Shown: one piece after another, positions 40,304-48,831 of the stretch
Position numbering within the stretch: the stretch's first letter is position 1
Layout: each line of letters opens with the position of its first letter
Assembly (NCBI RefSeq): GCF_007671725.1
Contig: NZ_VCNM01000002.1
Span: forward strand, 868,001 to 932,000
Direction: 5' to 3'
Length of the DNA stretch: 64,000 nt
DNA from: Halorubrum depositum
GTDB lineage: Archaea > Halobacteriota > Halobacteria > Halobacteriales > Haloferacaceae
The notes under the pieces: generated by a model
Databases searched by the model: none
What the model was told of the DNA's origin: nothing
What the model saw: the letters and a program-made list of their open reading frames with translations, nothing else
Program-made: the position numbers and the translations under genes

Positions 40304-40987
40304 TCAGCGCAGCGCGTTCAACGCGCGGAGCGCGCGACGCTTGGCGCCGCCGCCGAACTGGCGGAGCGAGATGCGCCACGGGGTTCGCTTCCCGACGACG
40401 CTGGTCCGACCGTCGCGGATCGCGGAGAGGATCGCGTCGGCCGAGTGCTCGTCGGCACCGACCTCGGTCACGGCCTGTCCGACCATCTCAGAGATGTGGG
40501 CGTCGCTGCCGGCGGTCATCGGGAGCCGATTCCGGAGCGCGAACTTCTCCGCCTGTCGGTTCGAGCGCCCCGTGAACAGCCGGGAGTTGTACACCTCGAT
40601 GGCGTCGGCGCCCGCGAGCTGCTCGTCGGTGATGTGGGCGGCGACGCCGTGGCGGGACTTCTGGAAAGGGTGGGGGACGACCGCGATCCCGCCCCGGTCG
40701 CGGATCCGGTCGAGCGTCTCGTCGAAGGGGAGCCCGCTCTCGACGCGCTCGTCGATGCCGAACGCGAGCACGTGGCCGACCGCGCAGGTCACCTCCATGC
40801 CGACGATGCCGACGAGCCCGTAGTCGGGGGCCTTCTCGGCCGCCTCGATGCTGGCGTCGATCTCGTCGTGGTCCGTGACGGCGAGCGCGTCCAGCCCGAC
40901 CGCGGCCGCCTGCTCCAACAGGAGGTCGACCGGGTCGCGCCCGTCGTAGGACAGCGCGGAGTGCGCGTGGAGCTCGACCGATAGCAC
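40304..40987 (-). CDS. PHP-domain phosphoesterase
   Basis: 227 residues with the complete PHP metal-binding pattern: HAHSALSYDGRDPVDLL (His7, His9), AVTDHDEIDAS (Asp38, His39), GMEVTCAVGHVLAFG, HPFQKSRHG and TAGSDAHISEMVG. It should hydrolyse a phosphate ester; small members of this family act on 3',5'-nucleoside bisphosphates or histidinol phosphate, but the substrate is unknown. GTG 40987 gives the expected MLSVELHAHS start. It forms an operon with the following asparagine-synthase-like gene. Repeat copy 2 lies just upstream. Confidence 0.85.
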   Translation of the reverse strand: MLSVELHAHSALSYDGRDPVDLLLEQAAAVGLDALAVTDHDEIDASIEAAEKAPDYGLVGIVGMEVTCAVGHVLAFGIDERVESGLPFDETLDRIRDRGGIAVVPHPFQKSRHGVAAHITDEQLAGADAIEVYNSRLFTGRSNRQAEKFALRNRLPMTAGSDAHISEMVGQAVTEVGADEHSADAILSAIRDGRTSVVGKRTPWRISLRQFGGGAKRRALRALNALR

Positions 40988-41536
40988 GCGCCGTACTTCG
41001 GTACTCGTCTTAAAAAGCGCCCCGGTCCGCGGCGATCCGTCCCGACCGCCGCAGGCGACGGCGCCGACGGAGACGTGATATTCAAACCCGAGAGCGGCGG
41101 CGCGCCTCCGAGCGGCCGCCATCGGCGGCCGCGAGGAGCCCGTGCGAGGTCGCCGGCGACGTCGCCGCCGGCTGCCAGAGAGACCGGAGGTCTCTCGCTG
41201 GAGTCGGTGGTCCGGAGCGAAGCGGAGGACCACCGACGAGGATGGGGAGGCGTGAGGTGCTGTGCCGTGCGGGATGGGACTCAAAGGGGCAGTCGCGAGG
41301 ACGACGCAGGCGATGCAAGCACCGCAGGAACGAGCGCAGCGAGTGACGAGGAGCGCAGCGAGCGTGCGTCGTCCTCGCGACTGGGGCTTTGGAGGTGTTT
41401 ACCGACGATCCGAAATCAACCGTGTCTAGCCGAGCGGCTGGGACTTTGGAGGTGTGTACCGACGATCCGGTGTCGATCGCTTATAAAAGAGCGAACCGCT
41501 TCCGTCGAGAGTCGACGTCGCGCTCTCGCCGACCGT
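40988..41536. repeat. intergenic region with dispersed hairpin element, copy 2 (41240-41454, reversed)
   Basis: No gene in 549 bp. Reading on the minus strand: TTATAA-type AT-rich start (41480s), module CACCTCCAAAGTCCCAGCCG (41454-41435), module CACCTCCAAAGCCCCAGTCG (41397-41378), a perfect 18-bp inverted repeat (41290-41307 with 41366-41383), then module CACCTCACGCCTCCCCATCC (41259-41240). Beyond it are extra hairpins, for example GGTGGTCC...GGACCACC (41208-41234) and AGAGACC...GGTCTCT (41181-41199). The arms differ from copy 1 at several places but remain fully complementary. Frames running through it are spurious. Confidence 0.8.
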
Positions 41537-41803
41537 TCAGAACGCGCTCTCGCCGACCGTCTCGCGGTAGGTCCCGGTGCCGCGGTGGGTCGTCTCGTCC
41601 CATGTCTCGACCGCGACCCGGACGCGGGTGTCCACCGCGTCGTCGGGCGCGCCCTCGATGCGGAGCGTCGAGTCGCCGATCCGGGCGACCGTCTCGCCGC
41701 CCGCGTCGCCGGTGACCATCACCTCGATCACGTCGCCGGGCTCGTAGTCGGGGGTCGACCCCCGGAACGACCAGCCGGCGAGGAACTTCTCGAAGCGGCT
41801 CAT
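41537..41803 (-). CDS. small haloarchaeal protein, TRAM/OB-fold-like beta barrel
   Basis: Function unknown; 88 residues. After a short helix (MSRFEKFLAGWSFRG) the sequence DYEPGDVIEVMVTGDAGGETVARIGDSTLRIEG reads as a small beta barrel resembling TRAM or OB-fold domains, ending in the helical TWDETTHRGTGTYRETVGESAF. The start ATG 41803 overlaps the stop of the NhaC gene by 4 bp, so it is translated with the antiporter. A regulatory role for the antiporter is only inferred from position. Confidence 0.72.
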   Translation of the reverse strand: MSRFEKFLAGWSFRGSTPDYEPGDVIEVMVTGDAGGETVARIGDSTLRIEGAPDDAVDTRVRVAVETWDETTHRGTGTYRETVGESAF

Positions 41804-43395
41804 GCGCGCGACACCTCCTCGGAGATCCGGTCGGGGATGTACTCCCGCCCGAACCCGGTGACCGCGGCGAGCAGGAAGACGATCACGAGGAACCAGCCGT
41901 GGAACACGTACGGCACCACCTCGATCGGGTTGACGACCATCTCGGGCCCGTACTGCTCGCCGAGCCCGTCGGGCCCGACCATCACCTGGTACCCCACCAG
42001 CACGCCGCCGGCCCACGGGAAGATGTAGCCGAGCGCCGAGGTGTTGGCGTCCAAGATGTTCGCGCGCCGGTAGCCGTTGATGTTGAACTTCTCGCCGATC
42101 CGGGCGATGTACGGGGCGATCGCGATCTCCGCGGCCGTGTTGATCGTGATCATCCCGTTGATCGCCGCCGTGCCGAGCACCATCGTCAGCTCGGCGCGGC
42201 GGACGGTGGTCGCGACCGAGTCGAGCAGGAACTCGAGGATCGCCTCGAAGCCGCCGCCGCGGATCATGATCTGCGCCATCGCCACGATGAGCAGGGTCAA
42301 CACGATGAGCGGGAAGAAGCCGATCGCGCCCGAGTAGAGGCTCCCGCCAACGCCCGCGGTCTCGCCGACCTGCACGAACGGGAGCGCCGCGGCGGGCGTG
42401 GGATCAGTCGTCGTGAACACGAGGATGTCGGCGACCGACGAGAGGCCGAACGCGAGGTTGAACGCGATAGCGACGATCAACCCCCACGAGATCGCCTCCA
42501 CGATGTGGCGGCCCGCGACCGCCGTCGCGATGACGACCCCCATCGAGATCAGGTGGACCAGCCCGGGCGCCGTCGCCGACTCGCGGAGCGCGGCCGCGCC
42601 CTCCAGGCTCGCGCCCGAGAGGACCGAGCCCATAATCAGGTACGCGGCGAAGGCGGGCACCGCGGCGATGATCGCGTACTTGAACCGTGAGGCGACGACG
42701 CCGCCGATGTCGGCGTCCTGCGTCACCGCGCTCACGATCGTCGTGTCGCTCACGGGCGCGAGGTTGTCGCCGAAGACGGCGCCCGAGAGAATGGCGGCGA
42801 ACAGCAGCACCGGGTTCGCGCCGATGAGGACGCCGGCCGGGAAGAACAGCGTCACGAACGCGACGGTCGCACCGTACCCCGTTCCGATCCCGGTCGCGAG
42901 CAGGCCGCAGAGGACGAACGCGGCCGCGGGGAATGTGGTCGCGCCGACGTTCAGGGCGTCGGCCGCGAAGATGAGTCCCCCGACGAAGCCGCCGACCTGC
43001 AGCGTCTCGGCGAACATCCCGGCCCACAGCCACGCCACGATCGCGGTCGCGGCGACGCGCTGAGTCATCCCCTCGAAGATGGTGTCGGCGTACGCCTTCC
43101 AGTCGCCGCGCGCGAAGAACATCCCGAGGATGGTCCCGACGAGCGCGCCGACGACGAGGCCGTTCGTGTCGCCGATCCCGAGGACCCCGCTCTGGACGAT
43201 CGCCCAGACGATGAAGAAGGCGATCGGCACCGTGCTCGCCCACTTGCCGCCGTAGAAGCTAATTCGAGGCTCGTTCGTCGACGCCGACTCGTCTCCGAAC
43301 CCGCCGTCGGTGACGGGCACCGGATCGCCGTCTCGCGGTTCCTCGCGGGTACGATTCGCCGAATCGTCGTCTGGTGGGTCGATCACGTGTCTCAC
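41800..43395 (-). CDS. nhaC: NhaC-type Na+/H+ antiporter
   Basis: Membrane antiporter of 531 residues with about 12 helices that exchanges sodium for protons, important for salt-adapted cells. The NhaC signature is visible in GDNLAPVSDTTIVSAVTQD (about 208-226) and LNVGATTFPAAAFVLCG. A hydrophilic N-terminal region of about 45 residues with DDSANRTREEP is halophilic. Starts at GTG 43395 or GTG 43386; both precede the same first helix. The following small gene overlaps it by 4 bp. A TATA box is not clear upstream. Confidence 0.9.
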   Translation of the reverse strand: MRHVIDPPDDDSANRTREEPRDGDPVPVTDGGFGDESASTNEPRISFYGGKWASTVPIAFFIVWAIVQSGVLGIGDTNGLVVGALVGTILGMFFARGDWKAYADTIFEGMTQRVAATAIVAWLWAGMFAETLQVGGFVGGLIFAADALNVGATTFPAAAFVLCGLLATGIGTGYGATVAFVTLFFPAGVLIGANPVLLFAAILSGAVFGDNLAPVSDTTIVSAVTQDADIGGVVASRFKYAIIAAVPAFAAYLIMGSVLSGASLEGAAALRESATAPGLVHLISMGVVIATAVAGRHIVEAISWGLIVAIAFNLAFGLSSVADILVFTTTDPTPAAALPFVQVGETAGVGGSLYSGAIGFFPLIVLTLLIVAMAQIMIRGGGFEAILEFLLDSVATTVRRAELTMVLGTAAINGMITINTAAEIAIAPYIARIGEKFNINGYRRANILDANTSALGYIFPWAGGVLVGYQVMVGPDGLGEQYGPEMVVNPIEVVPYVFHGWFLVIVFLLAAVTGFGREYIPDRISEEVSRA

Positions 43396-43437
43396 CTACG
43401 CACCCGGTGACGGACGATCCACCTAAACCCTCCTTTC

Positions 43438-43602
43438 TCACGCCGCCCGTCCGACGGTCGATCGGTTTCGGTCCCGGCGCACGGCGATCCACAAGAACAC
43501 GCTTAAGAACCCCGGCGGCGACGTCACGAACGGGAACAGCACAGCTGCAGATCCGACGCGCCGGGGCCTCTTCGCCCGCGGCTTGGGAATGTAGCAGTGC
43601 AC
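43438..43602 (-). CDS. possible 54-residue membrane protein
   Basis: Weak candidate in the 347-bp gap before rps15. From GTG 43602 it reads HCYIPKPRAKRPRRVG, then a hydrophobic helix AAVLFPFVTSPPGFLSVFLWIAV, then RRDRNRSTVGRAA. A basic segment before one helix is protein-like for a small membrane protein, but composition is unusually basic for a halophile and no promoter stands out. Treat as unproven. Confidence 0.3.
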   Translation of the reverse strand: MHCYIPKPRAKRPRRVGSAAVLFPFVTSPPGFLSVFLWIAVRRDRNRSTVGRAA

Positions 43603-43742
43603 CGACGCCTCCGGCGTCGCGGCCCGGGCCGGTCCGCTCGCGCGGATCGGGCCGCGGGACCGCTCGCTCGACGCGAGCGCCCGACAGCCGCGCCGCGCGG
43701 AGCCGCGGTCACGTTGTGGTTGTGCCGTTCCAATTTCAGACA

Positions 43743-44213
43743 ATGGCACGAATGCACACGCGCCGTCGCGGTTCGTCCGGTTCGGACAAGCCGGCGACGG
43801 ACGAGAACCCGGAGTGGAGCGACGTCGACGCAGAGGACATCGAGTCCCGCGTCGTCGAACTGGCGGAGCAGGGCCACGACCCCAGCGTCATCGGCCTCAA
43901 GCTGCGCGACGAGGGCGTCAAGGGCGTTCCGGTGCCCGACGTGAAGCTGGCGACCGGAAAGAAGGTCACCGAGATCCTCGAGGAGCACGACGCAGAGCCG
44001 GAGTACCCCGAGGACCTCTACAAGCTGATGGAACGCGCCGTTCGCCTCCGCGAGCACATGGCGGAGAACGGCCAGGACTACCAGAACAAGCGCGCGCTCC
44101 AGAACACCGAGTCGAAGATCCGCCGCCTCGCGAACTACTACCGCGGCGACGAGATCGACGAGGAGTTCACGTACACGTACGAGCTCGCCGCCGAGCTCGT
44201 CGACGACGAGTAA
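43743..44213 (+). CDS. rps15: 30S ribosomal protein uS15 (S15P/S13E)
   Basis: Small-subunit ribosomal protein of 156 residues binding the central domain of 16S rRNA. The archaeal/eukaryotic extended N-terminus (MARMHTRRRGSSGSDKP) precedes the core; the C-terminal half has the S15 RNA-binding helices (ENGQDYQNKRALQNTESKIRRLANYYR). The length and order match archaeal rps15. It begins a four-gene cluster with a RecJ-like gene, pcc1 and rps3ae, a conserved haloarchaeal arrangement. Confidence 0.95.
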   Translation: MARMHTRRRGSSGSDKPATDENPEWSDVDAEDIESRVVELAEQGHDPSVIGLKLRDEGVKGVPVPDVKLATGKKVTEILEEHDAEPEYPEDLYKLMERAVRLREHMAENGQDYQNKRALQNTESKIRRLANYYRGDEIDEEFTYTYELAAELVDDE

Positions 44214-44307
44214 GCGCCGACGAGACGCACCGACGAACCGACAGCAACCGAAGACGACGCGACACGCAGACCACACGACAGCCGCCCACGACCGCACTAC
44301 CCGACCC

Positions 44308-45531
44308 ATGACCGAAGCGACGACCGCCACGCCCGCCCCCGACGCCCTCGCCGACGTCCTCGCAGACGCGCCGTTCGCCCGGCTCGTCGCGACCGACGAC
44401 GGCGACGCGCTGGCAGCCGCGGGGCTGCTCGCCCGGGCGCTGCGAGCCGTCGGCACGCCGTTCCAGGTCCGGGTCTCCGCCGATCCGGTCCCCGACGACG
44501 CCGGCGACGGCGTCGCGGTGACCGTCGGCGCCGCGCGCGGTCCACACGCGATCCCCGGCACCGGACGACCGGCGAGCGCGGACGCGTTCGCGGTCTCGCG
44601 CGCGCTCGGCGTCGAGCCGGACCCCGTCGTCGCCCTCGCGGGCGTCGTCGCGGCCGGCTCCGTCCCCGGAACGGACGGTTCCGGCGACGCGCTCGCCGCC
44701 GCCGAGGCGTCGGAGCGCGTCCGCCGGCGACCCGGCGTCGGGATTCCGACCGCGGACCTCGCGGACGGCCTCGCGGCCTCGGCGCTCGTTCGGACGCCGT
44801 ACTCCGGTGACCCCGAGTCCGCGCGCGCCGCGCTCGCGAATCTCGGGCTCCCGGCCGACCTCGACGACGACGCCCACCGACGCCTCGCGTCGCTGGTCGC
44901 CGTCGACGTCGCGGACGCGGACGGGGCCAGCGCGCGGGCCGCCACCGCGGTCGAGCGCGCCCTGCGCCCGTACGCGACGGACGGCCCGTTCGAGACGGTC
45001 GGCGGCTACGCCGACGTGCTCGACGCGCTCGCCCGCGAGGCCCCCGGCACGGGGGTCGCGATGGCGCTCGACGCCGACCCGAGCGACGACCTCCGGACCG
45101 CCGCGCTCGACGCGTGGCGGACCCACGGGCTGGCGGCGCACCGCGCGCTCGACGCCGCGACGACCGGCCGGTACGACGGCTGCGTCGTCGTCCGCGTCGA
45201 CGTCGCGGGGGCGAGAGACGGCCTCGGAGACGGCGACGCCGCGCGCGACGCGGCCGCCGTCCTCCCGACCGTCGCCCGGCTCGCCCGCGACTTCCGGTCG
45301 CCCGAGCCGGTCGCGATCGCGGTCGACGAGACCGCGGGTTGGCTGGCCGCCGCGGCGGTCGAGCCCCTCGGGCTCGGCGACGCCTGCCGGTCGGCGGCGG
45401 CCGAGGTCGACGGCGACGGCTGGGGGACCGCCGGGCGCGGCGGGCTCGCGGTCGGCGCGGCCGAGGAGGGCGAGAGCGAGACCGACGGCGACGTCACGAG
45501 CGCGCTCGCCGCGCTCAGGGAGGCGCTATGA
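44308..45531 (+). CDS. RecJ/Cdc45-like DHH-family protein, catalytically degenerate
   Basis: 407-residue protein related to the archaeal RecJ/GAN family of the replication complex. The first motif, FARLVATDDGDALAAAGLLARAL, resembles the DHD/DxD motif of RecJ (Asp30, Asp31, Asp33), and the end (DGWGTAGRGGLAVGAA) resembles the DHHA1 tail. The central DHH motif cannot be found, so nuclease activity is doubtful; it may be structural like eukaryotic Cdc45. Position between rps15 and pcc1 is typical. The stop overlaps the pcc1 ATG by 4 bp. Confidence 0.78.
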   Translation: MTEATTATPAPDALADVLADAPFARLVATDDGDALAAAGLLARALRAVGTPFQVRVSADPVPDDAGDGVAVTVGAARGPHAIPGTGRPASADAFAVSRALGVEPDPVVALAGVVAAGSVPGTDGSGDALAAAEASERVRRRPGVGIPTADLADGLAASALVRTPYSGDPESARAALANLGLPADLDDDAHRRLASLVAVDVADADGASARAATAVERALRPYATDGPFETVGGYADVLDALAREAPGTGVAMALDADPSDDLRTAALDAWRTHGLAAHRALDAATTGRYDGCVVVRVDVAGARDGLGDGDAARDAAAVLPTVARLARDFRSPEPVAIAVDETAGWLAAAAVEPLGLGDACRSAAAEVDGDGWGTAGRGGLAVGAAEEGESETDGDVTSALAALREAL

Positions 45532-45860
45532 GCGGAGACGAGCCACGGACCGACACCGACGAGACGCGGGGCGACGGAGCGACCCGGACGGCGACCGTCC
45601 GGACGACCCACGCCGACGCCGCCCTCGTCGCCGCCGCGCTCGCCCCGGACGAGACCGACTCGATGGCCACCCGCGTCGACGGCGACGCGATCGAGTGCGC
45701 GATCGAGCGGCCGACGACCGGCGGGCTGCGGGCGACCGCGGACGACCACGTCGTGAACCTGCGCGTCGCAGATCGAATCGTCGAGCGCGCGAGGGACCAC
45801 CTCGCGGCCGACGACGGAGCGCGCCGCTCCGACACCAACGGCGACACCACCAACACATGA
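45528..45860 (+). CDS. pcc1: KEOPS complex subunit Pcc1
   Basis: Small subunit (110 residues) of KEOPS, which makes the universal t6A modification of tRNAs; Pcc1 dimerises and bridges Kae1. Visible are the family's ATVRTTHADAALVAAALAPD start and the middle beta-alpha segment RVDGDAIECAIERPTTGGLRATADDHVVNLRVADRIVERARDH. Acidic extensions flank the core. Other KEOPS subunits are elsewhere. Both start and stop overlap the neighbours by 4 bp (ATGA), so the operon is tightly coupled. Confidence 0.85.
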   Translation: MSGDEPRTDTDETRGDGATRTATVRTTHADAALVAAALAPDETDSMATRVDGDAIECAIERPTTGGLRATADDHVVNLRVADRIVERARDHLAADDGARRSDTNGDTTNT

Positions 45861-46504
45861 GCGAACGATCCGTATCCAAGAGCAGAGAACAGAAGCGCTG
45901 GTACACCGTGCTGGCGCCCGAACAGTTCGACCGACAGGAGCTCGGCGAGACGCTCGCCGAGGAGCCCGACCAGGTCGTCGGCCGCACGATCACGACGACG
46001 CTCGGCGAGCTCACCGGCGACTCCGGCGCGAACAACACGAAGCTGACCTTCAAGATCACCGACGTCGGCAGCGACACGGCCTACACCGAGTTCATCACGT
46101 ACGAGCTCACGCGGGACTACCTGCGCTCGCTCGTCCGCCGCGGCGCCTCGAAGGTCGAGGCGTCGATCACGGTGCTGACGACGGACGACTACCGCATCCG
46201 CGTCCAGCCCGTCGCGCTGACGACGAAGAAGGCGGACCGCTCCCAGGAGAAGGCGATCCGCCGCGTCATGATCGACAAGGTCCACTCGGCCGCCGAGGAG
46301 CGCACCTTCGTGGAGTTCGTCGACGCCATCGTCGAGGGGAACCTCTCCTCGGCCATCTACGGCGAGGCGAAGCTGATCTACCCGCTGCGCCGCGTCGAGG
46401 TCCAGAAGCTGACGCTGGAGGCGCGGCCGCGCGAGGTCGCCGCCGAGGAGGAGGCCTCCGTCGACGTCGAGGCCGACGAAGTGGCCGTCGACGCCGACGA
46501 GTAA
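45857..46504 (+). CDS. rps3ae: 30S ribosomal protein eS1 (S3ae)
   Basis: Small-subunit protein of 215 residues found in archaea and eukaryotes, near the mRNA exit site. The start reads SKSREQKRWYTVLAPEQFDRQELGETLAEEPDQVVGRTITTTLGELTGD; RRGASKVEASITVLTTDDYRIRVQPVAL and the acidic C-terminal tail (SVDVEADEVAVDADE) are typical for halophiles. It ends the rps15–RecJ-like–pcc1–rps3ae operon and its ATG overlaps the pcc1 stop. Confidence 0.95.
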   Translation: MSERSVSKSREQKRWYTVLAPEQFDRQELGETLAEEPDQVVGRTITTTLGELTGDSGANNTKLTFKITDVGSDTAYTEFITYELTRDYLRSLVRRGASKVEASITVLTTDDYRIRVQPVALTTKKADRSQEKAIRRVMIDKVHSAAEERTFVEFVDAIVEGNLSSAIYGEAKLIYPLRRVEVQKLTLEARPREVAAEEEASVDVEADEVAVDADE

Positions 46505-46597
46505 CGCCTCGCCGAGCGCACCCGACCGACTTCTCCGTTTATCACCCGCGTAGCCGCGGCGCCGGCGAGTCGCCGCCGGGGGCCGGGCGTAACCCGA

Positions 46598-47209
46598 TCA
46601 CTCCACGTCCCGCGTCAACTGCTTGCGATACGCCTCGAAATCCTGTTTCTCGTAGAAGCCGAGCGCGCGCTCGTTGTCGACGTCGACGTCGAGCCGAATC
46701 TCCTCGCAGTTCCGTTCGCGAGCGTCGGCGACCGCGCGCTCCATTAGGCGGTCGGCGAGCACCGTCCCGCGGTACGGCGCCGAGACGTAGAGGTCCCCGA
46801 CGACGAGTCGGTCGGGGCGGTCGAAGACGACGGGACACGCGTCGACGCCGGTCGAGACGAACGCGACGAGGTCCCGGTCCGGGTCGGGGACGCCCGGAGG
46901 CGCGGGGTCGGCGGGATCGAGCGACCGGGGATCCGCGCCTCCGGGAGTCGAAGAACCGAGAGCCGAGGAACCGCCGTCGCCGCTCGGTCCGCTCTCGACG
47001 GCGACCGACACGACCCAGAGCCGGTAGTCGTCCTCGCGCAGTCGGTCGAGTCGGAACGCGGTCTCCTCGGCGATCAGCTCTCCGTCGGGTCGGTCGGCGA
47101 GGGCGTGGTCGGCGACGCGCTCGGCGAGGTCGCGGTGGTACGGGAGCCACAGCTCGGCCGCGTACCGCGCGGCGGCGGCCCGGGTGGCCGGCAGTCGTCG
47201 GAGTCGCAT
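46598..47209 (-). CDS. GNAT-family N-acetyltransferase
   Basis: 203 residues with the acetyl-CoA-binding fold of GNAT enzymes: PYHRDLAERVADHAL, a beta strand VVFDRPDRLVVGDLYVSAPYRGTVLADRLMERAVADARERNC containing the R/Q-x2-G-x-G/A-like PYRGTVLA, then EIRLDVDVDNERALGFYEKQDFEAYRKQL, the family's C-terminal motif. An Ser/Gly-rich loop (about 75-105) is an insertion. Substrate unknown (small molecule or protein N-terminus). ATG 47209 is the start; it converges on rps3ae. Confidence 0.82.
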   Translation of the reverse strand: MRLRRLPATRAAAARYAAELWLPYHRDLAERVADHALADRPDGELIAEETAFRLDRLREDDYRLWVVSVAVESGPSGDGGSSALGSSTPGGADPRSLDPADPAPPGVPDPDRDLVAFVSTGVDACPVVFDRPDRLVVGDLYVSAPYRGTVLADRLMERAVADARERNCEEIRLDVDVDNERALGFYEKQDFEAYRKQLTRDVE

Positions 47210-47333
47210 ACGCCGGTGATCGACGCCGGCGGCATACGAGTTCGGGTCGCACGGGAGTCGCGTGCGGGTCGTCCGCATCCGCCGAGATCCGGGAGACGAA
47301 AGCTTGAAACGCCGCTCGCCCGACCGCACGAGT

Positions 47334-47612
47334 ATGGAACTGCGGGTCATCGAGAAGACCGACACGGAACTCCGCATCGAGATCGCCGGCGAGGACCACA
47401 CGTTCATGAACGTGCTGAAGGGCGTCCTGCTGGAGACGGACGGCGTCGCGGCCGCGACCTACGACATGAACCCCGAGCAGTCCGGTGGCCAGACGGAGCC
47501 GGTACTGACGGTAAAATCCGAGTCCGACGACCCGCTCGACCTGCTCGCCGACGCCGCAGCGGCGATCACCGAGCGGACGGGCTCCCTGCGCGACGCCGTG
47601 CGGGCGGCCTGA
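47334..47612 (+). CDS. rpoL: DNA-directed RNA polymerase subunit Rpo11 (L)
   Basis: Small subunit (92 residues) of archaeal RNA polymerase that pairs with Rpo3 during assembly. The family core reads [50 protein letters not shown]. Its length is typical. It is transcribed alone, divergent from the GNAT gene, and followed by T-rich tracts that may end the transcript. Confidence 0.93.
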   Translation: MELRVIEKTDTELRIEIAGEDHTFMNVLKGVLLETDGVAAATYDMNPEQSGGQTEPVLTVKSESDDPLDLLADAAAAITERTGSLRDAVRAA

Positions 47613-47627
47613 ACCGGGGTCACTGAG

Positions 47628-47656
47628 TTTTTCGAGCGTCTTTTCGTTCCGTTTTC
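47628..47656 (+). terminator. T-rich tracts after rpoL
   Basis: Runs of T (GAGTTTTTCG, then GTCTTTTCG and CCGTTTTCC) follow the rpoL stop within 45 bp. Repeated T tracts are the usual haloarchaeal terminator form. Confidence 0.45.
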
Positions 47657-47725
47657 CCGCCCCGACAGCCCCCGCTCGGTCGAACGAGGGGCATACCTAA
47701 GTGCCGACTCCAGAAACGGAGAGGT

Positions 47726-48772
47726 ATGCCACCGAGCGTACTCATGCTGGGATGGGGGTACCCGCCGAACATCACCGGCGGGCTCGACGTCCACGTCGGC
47801 GAACTGTTCTCCGGGCTCCGCGACGACCTCGGGGTGGAGGCCACCCTGGTGTTGCCCGCGGAGTTCGCCCCGGACGACGAGCCGGGCCTCGAACCGGTGG
47901 AGACGGGCGACGGCGACATCGCCGCCCGCATAGAGCGCCTCAGCGACCGGTTCGCGGAGCTGGCGCCCGACCACGACGTGATCCACACCCACGACTGGTT
48001 CGGCTACGCGCCCGGACGGCAGGCCGCCCGCGCGTCGGACGCGACGTGGGTCTCGTCGTTCCACTCGCTGGCGAGCGACCGCAACATCGACCCGCCGAGC
48101 CGCGAGGTCGAAACGGAACGCCGCCTCGCGAACGCCGCCGACACGAACATCGCCGTCAGCGAGATCGTCCGCGGGGACATCAGGGAGCTGTACGACGCCG
48201 ACTCCCGCGTCGTGTACAACGGCTTCTCGACGCCGAAGTTCTCCGGCAAGGACGTCCGCGAGGACCTCGGCATCGACGGCGAGATGCTGTTCTTCGTCGG
48301 CAGACACACCGACCAGAAGGGGATCTCCCACCTGCTGTACGCGATGAAGAAGCTCCGCGGGCGCGACGTCACCCTCGTCGTCGGCGGGTCGGGCCACCAG
48401 ACGGACCAGCTGAAGCGGTTCGCCGAGCTCCTCGGCATCGAGGACCGCGTCGAGTTCGTCGGCTACGTCCCCGAGGCGGAACTGGGCGACTACTACGCGG
48501 CCTCGGACGCGTTCGTCTCCCCCTCGTACGCGGAGCCGTTCGGGATCACGATCACGGAGGCGCTGGAGGCGGGGACGCAGGTCGTCGCGACGCCCTCTGG
48601 CGTCGCCGAGGTGCTCCCCGACGGCTGCCTCGTGGAGGTCGAGACGGACTCGGAGTCGATCGTCGACGGGCTCGTCGAGGCGCTCGACCGCGAGGAGCCG
48701 CCGCAGTACGAGCGCCGGGAGTGGCTGGACGTGGCGGAGGACACGCTGGCGGTGTACGAGGACGTGGCGTAG
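47726..48772 (+). CDS. glycosyltransferase, glycogen-synthase-like GT4
   Basis: 348-residue GT-B glycosyltransferase. The N-terminal MLGWGYPPNITGGLDVHVGELFSGL carries the GGL-type sugar-nucleotide motif of glycogen/starch synthase and sucrose-phosphate synthase-like enzymes; HTHDWFGYAPGRQAA and the C-terminal GRHTDQKGISHLLYAMKKLRGRDVTLVVGGSG, then EPFGITITEALEAG (catalytic EX7E) complete it. Haloarchaea make no glycogen in most species, so a role in cell-surface sugars or an unusual polysaccharide is more likely. It ends 59 bp from the DUF7510-type gene's stop (convergent). Confidence 0.85.
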   Translation: MPPSVLMLGWGYPPNITGGLDVHVGELFSGLRDDLGVEATLVLPAEFAPDDEPGLEPVETGDGDIAARIERLSDRFAELAPDHDVIHTHDWFGYAPGRQAARASDATWVSSFHSLASDRNIDPPSREVETERRLANAADTNIAVSEIVRGDIRELYDADSRVVYNGFSTPKFSGKDVREDLGIDGEMLFFVGRHTDQKGISHLLYAMKKLRGRDVTLVVGGSGHQTDQLKRFAELLGIEDRVEFVGYVPEAELGDYYAASDAFVSPSYAEPFGITITEALEAGTQVVATPSGVAEVLPDGCLVEVETDSESIVDGLVEALDREEPPQYERREWLDVAEDTLAVYEDVA

Positions 48773-48831
48773 GACGGATTAGCGGAGTACGAGACGCTGC
48801 GAAGGGTGAGACGCCTCCCTCGGTCCGGCTT

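Noticed and set aside
43396-43742. Longer minus-strand frame (about 103 residues) before rps15
   Set aside because: Only its last 54 residues look protein-like, so I list just that part at low confidence; the rest is Arg/Ser-rich shadow.
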